Assembly (NCBI GenBank): GCA_017453335.1
Contig: JAFTKI010000016.1
Location: 19,428 to 83,427, forward strand
From: Clostridia bacterium
GTDB lineage: Bacteria > Bacillota_A > Clostridia > Oscillospirales > CAG-272
Length of the DNA: 64,000 bases
Reading direction: 5' to 3'
Of this stretch, positions 1 to 7,407 are shown piece by piece. Below the pieces are notes generated by a model. It had not been told where the DNA came from. It did not search any database and saw nothing but the letters and a program-made list of their open reading frames with translations. Each line of letters opens with the position of its first letter. Positions within the stretch are counted from its first letter, which is position 1. The position numbers and the translations under genes are program-made.

Positions 1-957
1 AAAAAGCACAACGGCACGATCCTGCACGCTTATTCGGTTCTGCAGGACTGGGAAACGGTGGGCGGCAGATTTGAAAACACCCCCAGAGCCGCAGGCGCTC
101 CCGACAATGTATATTGCTCGAAATTCAAGCTCTATGATGAGTTAAAGCTGAACACCTGCCCCCTCTGCTCGCTGGCATTCCCCGCTTACGCGTTCAAGAA
201 CTACGGTCTGCGCTTTGATGAGTCTTTGACCACCACCGAGGACTGGGACTATCTGGTGCGCTGTGCAATGCTCACGGGCGTATCCGATACCGAGGAGATC
301 ACCTTCCTGTACCGCAACTGGCTCAACGCGGAAAATTCCGCTTCGGTACACAAAAAGGACGAATGGGATCGCAACTACAAAAAAATCGTAAAGCGGTTCG
401 TGGAAACTCCCATTCTGATGCCCCCAAACGCACTTAAGGGTGCGGTTGAAATGGAGGAAGAGGACGCTACCTTCATGCAGGAGCTGTTCTATAATGACGG
501 AAACGGCTTTGACCAAAAGAAAAAGTTTTATCCCGATTTCAACGTCAACAACAAGGAATTCCGTTTCTGCTTCGTCCCCGGTCAAAAGGAGGTCGATGCG
601 ATCTCCGAGATCCGATTTGATCCGTACCAATACGGACACCTGACCGTGACCGATCTGCGTATTCGCGTGATCAACGAGGACGGAACGCAAACCGACTACA
701 CGGCAAAAGACGTGACGAACAACGGACGCGTGATTGACGACCGCATGGTCTTCCTCAAAAACGATCCGCAGATCCACCTGACCTTCTCTACGCCTGTGAA
801 GATCTCCCGCCTTCTGATCGACTGCACACTCAGCCGCATCGTGTTTGACGAGGACATCGACGTATTTTTGGTCAACAGTCACGGAAAGATCCCCGCATTT
901 TTCTATCGCGCCGCGCGCAAGATGCTCCGTATTGCAAAAAGAATTCTCAGAAGATAA
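1..957 (+). CDS. Glycosyltransferase, family 2-like, C-terminal part (5' end outside the window)
   Basis: The frame is open from base 1 to a TAA at 955-957 (318 codons), so the N-terminus lies upstream of the window. The motif TTTEDWDYLVR at about visible residue 77 resembles the acidic ED.D region near the catalytic base of GT-A family 2 glycosyltransferases, and FLYRNW a little later fits the same fold. The nucleotide-sugar binding half is not visible. The last 150 or so residues are a beta-rich region that I do not recognise, ending in a very basic tail (RAARKMLRIAKRILRR) that could bind the membrane surface. The EF-G-like gene follows 12 bases downstream on the same strand. The donor sugar and acceptor cannot be told from what is present. 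Confidence 0.6.
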   Translation, partial: KKHNGTILHAYSVLQDWETVGGRFENTPRAAGAPDNVYCSKFKLYDELKLNTCPLCSLAFPAYAFKNYGLRFDESLTTTEDWDYLVRCAMLTGVSDTEEITFLYRNWLNAENSASVHKKDEWDRNYKKIVKRFVETPILMPPNALKGAVEMEEEDATFMQELFYNDGNGFDQKKKFYPDFNVNNKEFRFCFVPGQKEVDAISEIRFDPYQYGHLTVTDLRIRVINEDGTQTDYTAKDVTNNGRVIDDRMVFLKNDPQIHLTFSTPVKISRLLIDCTLSRIVFDEDIDVFLVNSHGKIPAFFYRAARKMLRIAKRILRR

Positions 958-969
958 AGTCTCTGTTGC

Positions 970-3552
970 ATGAAAAAGAAACTGACCATTGGAATTCTGG
1001 CGCACGTTGATGCGGGAAAGACCACGCTCTCGGAAGCGTTGCTCTTTCTATCGGGAAAGCTCCGCTCGCTGGGACGGGTGGATTACAAAAACTCCTTTCT
1101 TGACACAAACGCCATCGAACGGGAGCGCGGAATCACCATTTTTTCCAAGCAAGCGCGTTTTTCCACACAAGGCTGTGACTTTATTTTGCTGGACACACCG
1201 GGACACGTTGATTTTTCCGCCGAGACCGAGCGTACACTCGCGCTATTGGATTATGCTGTTTTAGTGATCAGCGCAACCGACGGCGTACAAAGTCACACGC
1301 GCACACTGTGGCAGCTTTTGGAATTCTATCAAATTCCAACCTTTCTGTTCGTAAACAAAACCGATCTTGCGATCAAGCGCAAGGAAGAAATCGAAGGCGA
1401 GATTGCCCATGCACTCTCGCCCCTTTGCGTTGCCTTTCACGAGGCGCAAACCAAAGAGGAGCTGGACGAGCATTTGGCACTGATCCACGAATCCTTTTTG
1501 GAAAACGTGTTGTCGGGCGAGCCGATCGACGACGCAGATATCGGAGAGCTGATCGCCCAAAGGAGGCTGTTCCCTTGCTTCTTCGGCGCGGCTTTACGCA
1601 TGACGGGAATCGCTTTCTTTTTGGAAGCACTTGAAAAATTCACGCCTGCTCCGATCTACGAGAAAAACGGATTTCGCGCACGCGTTTATAAAATCTCGCA
1701 TATCGGCACCACCCGCCTGACCTACATGAAGATCACGGGCGGAACCCTGACGGCGCGGAACGAAATACGGTATCAAAGCAGCACCGGTGCGGCGATGGCG
1801 GAAAAGGTCTCCCAGATCCGACTCTATTCGGGTGAGAAATTTGAGCAGGTAGACAGCGTTTCTGCAGGTGAGATCTGCGCGGTATGCGGGTTGTCGGCAA
1901 CATATACAGGGCTTGGACTCGGAGAGGAAAGCAACACCTGCGCCCCCATTCTGGAGCCAGTGCTCTCCTATCGCATCCTGCTCCCCGACGGCTGTGATCC
2001 GATACAGTATTTTCCAAAGCTCAAGCAGCTTGAGGAGGAGGAGCCTTCCCTGCATTTGTATTGGAACGAGGAACTGCACCAGATCGAGGCGCGCTTGATG
2101 GGCGACATTCAGATCGACCTTTTGAAGCGGTTGATACACGACCGTTTTTCGATTACCTGTGAATTGGATACGGGAAAGATCCTGTACAAAGAAAAAATTG
2201 CCAAACGCGCGATCGGCATTGGGCATTTTGAGCCGCTTCGCCACTACGCCGAGGTGCAATTGCTCTTGGAGCCTCAGCCTGCAGGAACAGGCTTGGTTTT
2301 TGATACCCGTCTGCCCGAAAACACGCTGGACACCAACTGGAAGCGATTGATCCTCTCACACCTTTACGAAAAGGATCACAGGGGTGTGCTGATCGGCGCG
2401 GCACTGACCGACACCAAGATCACGCTGGTGGCAGGCAAAGCGCACCAAAAGCACACCGAGAGCGGCGACTTCCGCGAAGCGACCTGCCGCGCGGTGCGTC
2501 ACGGACTGATGGTTGGAGGCTGTGAGCTGTTGGAGCCCTATTATCGCTTCCGCTTGTGCATTCCCTCCGATTCGGTGGGACGCGCCATGTCGGATCTGCA
2601 ATTGCGTGCGGCAAGCTTTGAGGTGGAGTCTGCGAACCGCGAAAGCACTGTGCTTTGCGGAAAAGCCCCTGTCTCCGAGCTGCACGACTACACGCGCGAG
2701 GTCATTTCCTACACGCGCGGAAAAGGGACGCTCACCTGTCAATTTGACGGCTACGCCACCTGCCACAACGCGGACGAGATCGTTGCCAACGCGGGGTATG
2801 ATCCTACGGCAGATCTTGAAAACACGCCTCATTCGGTCTTTTGCGCACACGGTGCAGGCTTTGTGGTTCCCTGGAACGAGGTGGAAAACTACAAGCATCT
2901 CGAGGCGAACGTCACCATGCCCTCTGCCGAATCAATCCTTCCCAAGCCAAAAACGCTGGCAAAGCGGTACGACCTGAGCGATGAAGAATTGGAAGCGATC
3001 ATGCTACGCGAATTCGGCCCTATCAAACGCCGCCGATACAGCGAGCCGCGCGTCAATTCCGCTGCAAAATCGGGAAAAAAGACTTCTAAAAAGAATATTG
3101 CACCGCGCAGAAATCTGGTGCTTGTGGACGGGTACAATCTGATCCACGCTTGGGAGCCTCTTCGTGAGATCTCCGAGTTTTCTTTAGAAAAAGCACGGGA
3201 AAGCTTAATGGATATTCTGAGCAACTACGTGGCGTTTACCAAAACCGAGCTGATCTTGGTCTTTGACGCGTACTTGGTCAAGGACGGCACGGGATCGGAT
3301 TTTCGGCATGACGGCTATCGGGTGGTCTACACCAAGGAAAATCAGACCGCCGATGCCTTTATCGAGGGGCTGATGCATGAAATGGGCCCCGACTACAGCA
3401 TCCGCATGGTGTCTGGTGACCGCTTGTTGCAATTTTCCGCTGTTCATTCGGGAATTTTGCGTATGACCGTTCAGGAATTCGTTTCCGAGCTGACCGCCGT
3501 TGGCAACGAGATCACCGAATTCTTAAACCGTTTACAGGAAAATAAGATATAA
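970..3552 (+). CDS. EF-G/Tet(M)-like ribosome-binding GTPase fused to a C-terminal YacP-type NYN domain
   Basis: A protein of 860 residues. The N-terminus is a translational GTPase close to the Tet(M)/Tet(O) ribosomal protection group: P-loop AHVDAGKT at residues 11-18, switch I ERGITIFS, DTPGH, and NKTD, followed by EF-G domains II to V up to about residue 650. Residues about 713-860 (RRNLVLVDGYNLIHAW, then VSGDRLLQFSA) form an NYN_YacP (DUF901) domain, a predicted PIN-like RNase. Tet proteins are about 640 residues, so the extra length is the fusion plus a basic linker. The domain IV loop that displaces tetracycline in Tet(M) (YSPVSTPADF) is replaced here by a different HTESGDF-containing loop, so resistance should not be assumed. 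There is no clear Shine-Dalgarno before the ATG, which is the only start in frame after the preceding stop. A ribosome-rescue or RNA-cleaving role is inference. Confidence 0.85.
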   Translation: MKKKLTIGILAHVDAGKTTLSEALLFLSGKLRSLGRVDYKNSFLDTNAIERERGITIFSKQARFSTQGCDFILLDTPGHVDFSAETERTLALLDYAVLVISATDGVQSHTRTLWQLLEFYQIPTFLFVNKTDLAIKRKEEIEGEIAHALSPLCVAFHEAQTKEELDEHLALIHESFLENVLSGEPIDDADIGELIAQRRLFPCFFGAALRMTGIAFFLEALEKFTPAPIYEKNGFRARVYKISHIGTTRLTYMKITGGTLTARNEIRYQSSTGAAMAEKVSQIRLYSGEKFEQVDSVSAGEICAVCGLSATYTGLGLGEESNTCAPILEPVLSYRILLPDGCDPIQYFPKLKQLEEEEPSLHLYWNEELHQIEARLMGDIQIDLLKRLIHDRFSITCELDTGKILYKEKIAKRAIGIGHFEPLRHYAEVQLLLEPQPAGTGLVFDTRLPENTLDTNWKRLILSHLYEKDHRGVLIGAALTDTKITLVAGKAHQKHTESGDFREATCRAVRHGLMVGGCELLEPYYRFRLCIPSDSVGRAMSDLQLRAASFEVESANRESTVLCGKAPVSELHDYTREVISYTRGKGTLTCQFDGYATCHNADEIVANAGYDPTADLENTPHSVFCAHGAGFVVPWNEVENYKHLEANVTMPSAESILPKPKTLAKRYDLSDEELEAIMLREFGPIKRRRYSEPRVNSAAKSGKKTSKKNIAPRRNLVLVDGYNLIHAWEPLREISEFSLEKARESLMDILSNYVAFTKTELILVFDAYLVKDGTGSDFRHDGYRVVYTKENQTADAFIEGLMHEMGPDYSIRMVSGDRLLQFSAVHSGILRMTVQEFVSELTAVGNEITEFLNRLQENKI

Positions 3553-3588
3553 AAAAGGATTCTTACTGTTTTGGTAAGAATCCCTTTT
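3551..3588. terminator. Bidirectional intrinsic terminator
   Basis: GGATTCTTAC at 3557-3566 pairs with GTAAGAATCC at 3574-3583. It is flanked by an A-run on the left and a T-run on the right, between two convergent genes. Confidence 0.85.
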
Positions 3589-3591
3589 CGT

Positions 3592-4104
3592 TTAGTCATT
3601 CAAAATCGTGATCTGGCACATTTTCATGGCACTGAGCGCATTGCGGTGGCTTTCGGGTGTTACCCCCGCACATCCCTTAGCATCCACAAACAGGGGCAGT
3701 TCCGGATAGAACGCCTTGACCAGCATTGCATTCGAGATCACGCAAATATCGGTGCAAAGACCAACAAAGGTAACGCTTTCAAGATCCTGCTCGTTTGCTA
3801 AGACAGAAACCAGATCCTTGGAGCCAAAGGTGATCTTATCGATCGCCTCGGTCTTGCGCAAAGCCTCCAGCTCGGGGCGGATCTGCCAACCGTGGCTATC
3901 CTTGATACAATGCGGGACAGGCAGATTTTGCCCTTCCTGCGTTTCCATATAGCGCGTATCGTGCGTGTCACGCGTGAACAGCACCTTTCCCTCAAAGCCT
4001 TCGATCAACTGCTTGACGTAAGGCACGATCGAGACCGCTTCGGGAGTTCCGAGAGCTCCGTCGATAAAGTCGTTTTGCATATCGACCACAATCAATAGCT
4101 TCAT
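3592..4104 (-). CDS. Isochorismatase-like cysteine hydrolase (nicotinamidase-related)
   Basis: A 170-residue cytoplasmic protein. The family triad is visible: Asp in VDMQNDFIDG at the N-terminus, Lys in ITFGSKDL, and the nucleophilic Cys in VGLCTDICV. GLxTDxCV is typical of nicotinamidase-like members rather than strict isochorismatases. The start is the ATG at 4104 because AAAGGAGA lies just upstream and the protein opens directly on the first beta strand; an open frame continues further upstream but reads into the cupin gene. It is the last gene of a leftward operon (azlC-azlD-epimerase-cupin-this gene), 14 bases after the cupin. Nicotinamide is the likeliest substrate, but other amides such as ureidoacrylate are possible. 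Confidence 0.85.
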   Translation of the reverse strand: MKLLIVVDMQNDFIDGALGTPEAVSIVPYVKQLIEGFEGKVLFTRDTHDTRYMETQEGQNLPVPHCIKDSHGWQIRPELEALRKTEAIDKITFGSKDLVSVLANEQDLESVTFVGLCTDICVISNAMLVKAFYPELPLFVDAKGCAGVTPESHRNALSAMKMCQITILND

Positions 4105-4118
4105 AGCGTCTCTCCTTT

Positions 4119-4445
4119 TTACTGTTGCGGAACCACCGCAAAAAAGACCAGATCCTCCGTACCGCGGTTGATCAGCGTGTGCGTGTGTCCCTTGGGACAA
4201 TAGTGTGCGTCACCCGCCAGCAGCGTTTCCTCCACGCCGTCCAGAATTGCGGTTCCAACGCCCGAGATCACATATAAGATCTCCGAGGAATCCGCGTGCG
4301 TATGCAAGCCGATCGAGCATCCCGGCTCCAGCTTTCCGCGCATGAAGCGGTTAAGATCGTCCACCACCATGTGTGCGCGAAGTGCGCCCTCGCCGCCCTT
4401 GAAATTGTGCAAAACAGTTTCCGAAATCTCATCAAAACGAATCAT
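4119..4445 (-). CDS. Small single-domain cupin protein
   Basis: 108 residues forming one conserved beta barrel. The metal-binding cupin motif 1 is present as G(x)5HxH with H in GLHTHADSSEILYVISG, and the second motif as GDAHYCPKGHTHTLIN. Small cupins of this kind isomerise or bind sugars and other small molecules, and the substrate is not predictable. AGGAGGG precedes the ATG. The start overlaps the stop of the upstream epimerase by four bases (ATGA), so the two are probably translationally coupled and may act on the same carbohydrate. Confidence 0.85.
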   Translation of the reverse strand: MIRFDEISETVLHNFKGGEGALRAHMVVDDLNRFMRGKLEPGCSIGLHTHADSSEILYVISGVGTAILDGVEETLLAGDAHYCPKGHTHTLINRGTEDLVFFAVVPQQ

Positions 4446-5296
4446 AATTTTCCCTCCTGAAAAAAGCTGCGAACAAATGCCATGGAGCGGTGAACCTCTT
4501 CATCGTCCCCCACAAATTCCAACGAAATATCTCCGTCATATCCCACTGCCATCAGTTTTTCAAAGCAATAAGCGAAATCGGTAACGCCCTCTCCCATGCG
4601 GCACTCGCACAGATATTTACCGCCTAAGCTGACATAAGGCTTGACGCCCTCTGCCGCGGAGTTCAGCACGAGAAAATCCTTCACGTGTACATGTTGGATG
4701 CTGTCGATAAAAGCATCATAGATCTCTTGCGCACTTGTGTCGGCAAACAACCCGTTTGCCACGTCACCGCAGATTCCCACATTAGGACAATCCCGATTGA
4801 TTTTTGCAAAGAAGCGTCCCAGCCCCTCGACACCGTTAAAATACAAGCCCTGCGGCTCATACAGGCAGGTCAGCCCATGCCCACGGCAACAATCGGCAAT
4901 CCGCACGGCATAAGGGTAAATACGCTCCAGTGCTTCATCGTAGGTAACACTCATCAAGCTCGGAGCCAAATTCACCACCAAGGTGTGGTGGAAACGGGGA
5001 GAACCCAGCTCCGCCGCATAACCGATGATGCGCTCCAGATCCGATACGGTGCGCTCGGGATCCCCCTCTAACAGATTCAAGGCTACCGAATAGCAGGACA
5101 CGCCAAGTCCGTACTCACTCAGAATGCGTTTTGCTTCGGTTGGTGTATAGCGGTTGAGCGAAGAGCTTTCACACAGCGGTGCAAAATCCAAAAATTCAAC
5201 GGCATCACATCCCAGCTCGCGCGTATGACGCGCCGCGTACTCCAAGCCGTGATTTTTCAAATCTTTATAAAAAATACTGTAATTGACAAATCTCAT
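4442..5296 (-). CDS. Sugar phosphate isomerase/epimerase (AP endonuclease 2-like TIM barrel)
   Basis: 284 residues. The family pattern is seen in the N-terminal FYKDLKNHGLEYAARHTRELGCDAVEF strand-helix region (quoted in parts), in LYEPQG and GICGDVANGLF (acidic and metal ligands), and in HVHVKDF followed by a glycine-rich GGKYLCECRMGEGVTDF. This matches the xylose isomerase-like TIM barrel family that isomerises or epimerises ketoses, inosose or amino sugars with a divalent metal. The start at 5296 is chosen because GAGGAAG sits just upstream and earlier in-frame codons lie in a hydrophobic non-family stretch. It is coupled to the cupin by an ATGA overlap and starts 13 bases after azlD. Confidence 0.82.
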   Translation of the reverse strand: MRFVNYSIFYKDLKNHGLEYAARHTRELGCDAVEFLDFAPLCESSSLNRYTPTEAKRILSEYGLGVSCYSVALNLLEGDPERTVSDLERIIGYAAELGSPRFHHTLVVNLAPSLMSVTYDEALERIYPYAVRIADCCRGHGLTCLYEPQGLYFNGVEGLGRFFAKINRDCPNVGICGDVANGLFADTSAQEIYDAFIDSIQHVHVKDFLVLNSAAEGVKPYVSLGGKYLCECRMGEGVTDFAYCFEKLMAVGYDGDISLEFVGDDEEVHRSMAFVRSFFQEGKL

Positions 5297-5309
5297 TTTC
5301 TTCCTCAGT

Positions 5310-5651
5310 TTACACAAAAACAAATTGAACCAACAGCATATAAAGAAGCGTTCCCGAAACAATGCTGATCAACGTGTTTCTGCGCCACAGATGTAACAGT
5401 GCCACCACAACGCCTGCAATCAGCTCGGGCAGCCCGAAGGGGTAGGTAAGCACCGAAACGTCCTTCAAGCAATACACCACCAGCATACCCATAATGGCAA
5501 AGGGCAACACGTGGCCGAGGTACAAAATGATCTTGGGCGTTTGGCGTTTGCCTCCAAAGATCAAAAACGGGAGCATCCGCAAAGCGGCGGTCACCACAGC
5601 AATCACGGCAATAATGGCAATCGAATGCCATACAGGAATCGTTCCGTTCAT
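5310..5651 (-). CDS. azlD: AzlD-type subunit of a branched-chain amino acid exporter
   Basis: 113 residues with three to four hydrophobic segments (WHSIAIIAVIAVVTAALRML, then YLGHVLPFAIMGMLVVYCL, then a C-terminal helix). The LRMLPF motif is characteristic of the AzlD family. AzlD is the small partner of AzlC in an exporter for branched-chain amino acids and analogues. The start ATG at 5651 is separated by a single base from the azlC stop codon, the usual arrangement for this pair. Confidence 0.88.
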   Translation of the reverse strand: MNGTIPVWHSIAIIAVIAVVTAALRMLPFLIFGGKRQTPKIILYLGHVLPFAIMGMLVVYCLKDVSVLTYPFGLPELIAGVVVALLHLWRRNTLISIVSGTLLYMLLVQFVFV

Positions 5652-5652
5652 G

Positions 5653-6342
5653 TCAGTTGTCCCCCTTTCCCTCGAGCTGCCGCTTTGCAAGGCAAAGCAG
5701 AAGACCGATCACCATCATGGAGGGGATCAGGAAGCTGTCCTTCCCAAAGATCAAAAGGCACACAAGGGTTGCAACCACGCCGATGATGGCGGGAATATGA
5801 TTTTTGGTGGTCTTCCATTGTTCCACGAAAACCGTGATAAACAAAGCCGTCATGGAAAACTCCACACCTGCCGAGTTAAAGGAGAACAGCGTTCCCACAG
5901 TTGCTCCCAGAACACATCCCGCGATCCAATAGCAATGGTCAAACAACGCCAAAAAGAATGCATATTGATGGAAATTTACCCCCTCGGGGCCTTTTCCGGA
6001 GCAAACCAACGAATAAGTCTCATCGGTCATCGCAAACATCAGATAGGGCTTGTACTTCCCCGCCCCGCGGTAAGGCTCGATCATGGAGATTCCGTAAAAC
6101 AGATGACGCGCGTTGACCATAAAGGTGGTAATGGCGGCGGTAATGAGCGAAACGCCTCCCGAAAGAAGCGTGACCGCAACATATTGCATCGCTCCCGCAT
6201 ACATGGTAAGACTCATAAAGAATGCCCAGATAATGCTGTAGCCCGCCTTTTGCAACAGGATCCCGAATCCGAATCCCAGTACAAGGTAGCCTGCCAGCAC
6301 GGGCAAGGATTTTACAAATGCCGAACGTATCGCTTGTTTCAT
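5653..6342 (-). CDS. azlC: AzlC-type branched-chain amino acid export permease
   Basis: 229 residues, five or more membrane segments. The family signature PVLAGYLVLGFGFGILLQKAG is present near residues 15-35 (shown in parts), followed by SLTMYAGAMQYVAVTLL and NARHLFYGISM, all typical AzlC motifs. With AzlD it exports branched-chain amino acids. It is the first gene of a five-gene leftward operon whose promoter (-35 TTGACT, -10 TATAAT) lies at 6378-6406. The start ATG at 6342 is chosen over an upstream in-frame codon because the hydrophobic family region begins shortly after it. Confidence 0.9.
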   Translation of the reverse strand: MKQAIRSAFVKSLPVLAGYLVLGFGFGILLQKAGYSIIWAFFMSLTMYAGAMQYVAVTLLSGGVSLITAAITTFMVNARHLFYGISMIEPYRGAGKYKPYLMFAMTDETYSLVCSGKGPEGVNFHQYAFFLALFDHCYWIAGCVLGATVGTLFSFNSAGVEFSMTALFITVFVEQWKTTKNHIPAIIGVVATLVCLLIFGKDSFLIPSMMVIGLLLCLAKRQLEGKGDN

Positions 6343-6377
6343 ATCATTCCCTGATTTCTTTTGCAATTATCCTTAAT

Positions 6378-6406
6378 ATTATATACTTAACATCCCGAAA
6401 AGTCAA
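6378..6406 (-). promoter_or_regulatory. SigA-type promoter of the azlC operon
   Basis: On the minus strand TTGACT (6406-6401), 17-base spacer, TATAAT (6383-6378). It ends 17 bases from the divergent promoter at 6424. Confidence 0.75.
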
Positions 6407-6423
6407 GCCCTATCACAAAGAAC

Positions 6424-6452
6424 TTGACTTGATTTCCCAAATATGATATAAT
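6424..6452 (+). promoter_or_regulatory. SigA-type promoter of the epimerase gene at 6506
   Basis: TTGACT (6424-6429), 17-base spacer, TGa-TATAAT (6447-6452) with an extended -10. Confidence 0.75.
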
Positions 6453-6505
6453 AGACCAAGTAAGGTCGGCGCCCTTTTGTGCGCGGAAGCAGGAGTGTGA
6501 AATTT

Positions 6506-7360
6506 ATGAAAATCGGAATGACGGCAGGCGTTTACAATCCCGACATGGCTGTGTTTGAACAGGAGCTGAAGCAGCTCAAATCGATCGGCTTTGACTGTAT
6601 CGATTATCAAGGCTTTGTCAACACCCAAACCGATCTGTTTTTAATGGAAGAATCCGAATTCGATGCTTATGTGCGCGCACACAGGGAAATTGCCGAGCGC
6701 GTGGGGATCACGGTTCATCAAGTCCACGGTCCGTGGCGTTGGCCCACGGTGGACGATACCAAGGAAGGGCGCGCAGAACGCTTTGAGAAAATGACAAAGG
6801 CGATTCGCGGAACTGCACTGCTTGGCTGTGACCGCATGGTTCTGCACAACCTCATGCCGCAAAAGCGCATTGATACCGATCCCGTGTTTGTCAGAGAGAT
6901 CAACAAAGAATTTTTCACCCGTCTTTGTGCCTTTTCAAAGGATTTTGGCGTAACAGTATGCTTGGAAAATATGCCATTTCCGTGTCAAAGCCTTGCCCGT
7001 CCGCAGCAAACGCTCTCACTGGTCAAGGAGCTGGGGCTTGAGAGCTTCCGTATGTGCTTGGATACGGGACACGCGCAGGTACTCAATGTCACACCCGGAG
7101 AGGCCGTACGTCTGATCGGAAAGAACTACCTGTATGCCCTGCACGTTCACGATAACGACGGCTTACGCGACCGCCATTGGCTGATCGGTGACGGCGTGGC
7201 AGATTGGAAGGATTTTGGTGCCGCTCTTGGCGAGATCGGCTTTGACGGTTGCTTTTCGATTGAAAGCAAGATCGATCCCAAGCTTTCCCCCGAGGAGCGC
7301 GACAGCGTTTTGCGCCGCCTCTATGCAAAAGCAAAGGAGATCGTTACAAACAATTCATAA
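6506..7360 (+). CDS. Sugar phosphate isomerase/epimerase (TIM barrel)
   Basis: 284 residues of the AP endonuclease 2-like/xylose isomerase-like superfamily. Metal and substrate residues are visible in VHQVHGPW, VCLENMPF, CLDTGHAQV and ALHVHDNDG, and the C-terminal FSIESKI supplies a family Glu. AGGAG at 6491-6495 precedes the ATG at 6506, which also marks the first beta strand (MKIGMTAGVYN). The gene is transcribed alone from its own promoter and ends at a strong terminator. The substrate is unknown. It is one of five members of this family in the window. Confidence 0.83.
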   Translation: MKIGMTAGVYNPDMAVFEQELKQLKSIGFDCIDYQGFVNTQTDLFLMEESEFDAYVRAHREIAERVGITVHQVHGPWRWPTVDDTKEGRAERFEKMTKAIRGTALLGCDRMVLHNLMPQKRIDTDPVFVREINKEFFTRLCAFSKDFGVTVCLENMPFPCQSLARPQQTLSLVKELGLESFRMCLDTGHAQVLNVTPGEAVRLIGKNYLYALHVHDNDGLRDRHWLIGDGVADWKDFGAALGEIGFDGCFSIESKIDPKLSPEERDSVLRRLYAKAKEIVTNNS

Positions 7361-7367
7361 ATATACA

Positions 7368-7405
7368 AGAAGCCGATGAGGATCCGAAAATCCTCATCGG
7401 CTTTT
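7368..7405. terminator. Bidirectional intrinsic terminator
   Basis: AAGCCGATGAGGAT (7370-7383) pairs with ATCCTCATCGGCTT (7390-7403), followed by TTTATTTA on the plus strand. It sits between convergent genes. Confidence 0.85.
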
Positions 7406-7407
7406 AT

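Noticed and set aside
970..3552. Calling the GTPase a tetracycline resistance gene
   Set aside because: Overall similarity to Tet(M) is clear, but the domain IV drug-displacement loop is different and a nuclease-like domain is fused on; resistance cannot be claimed from sequence.
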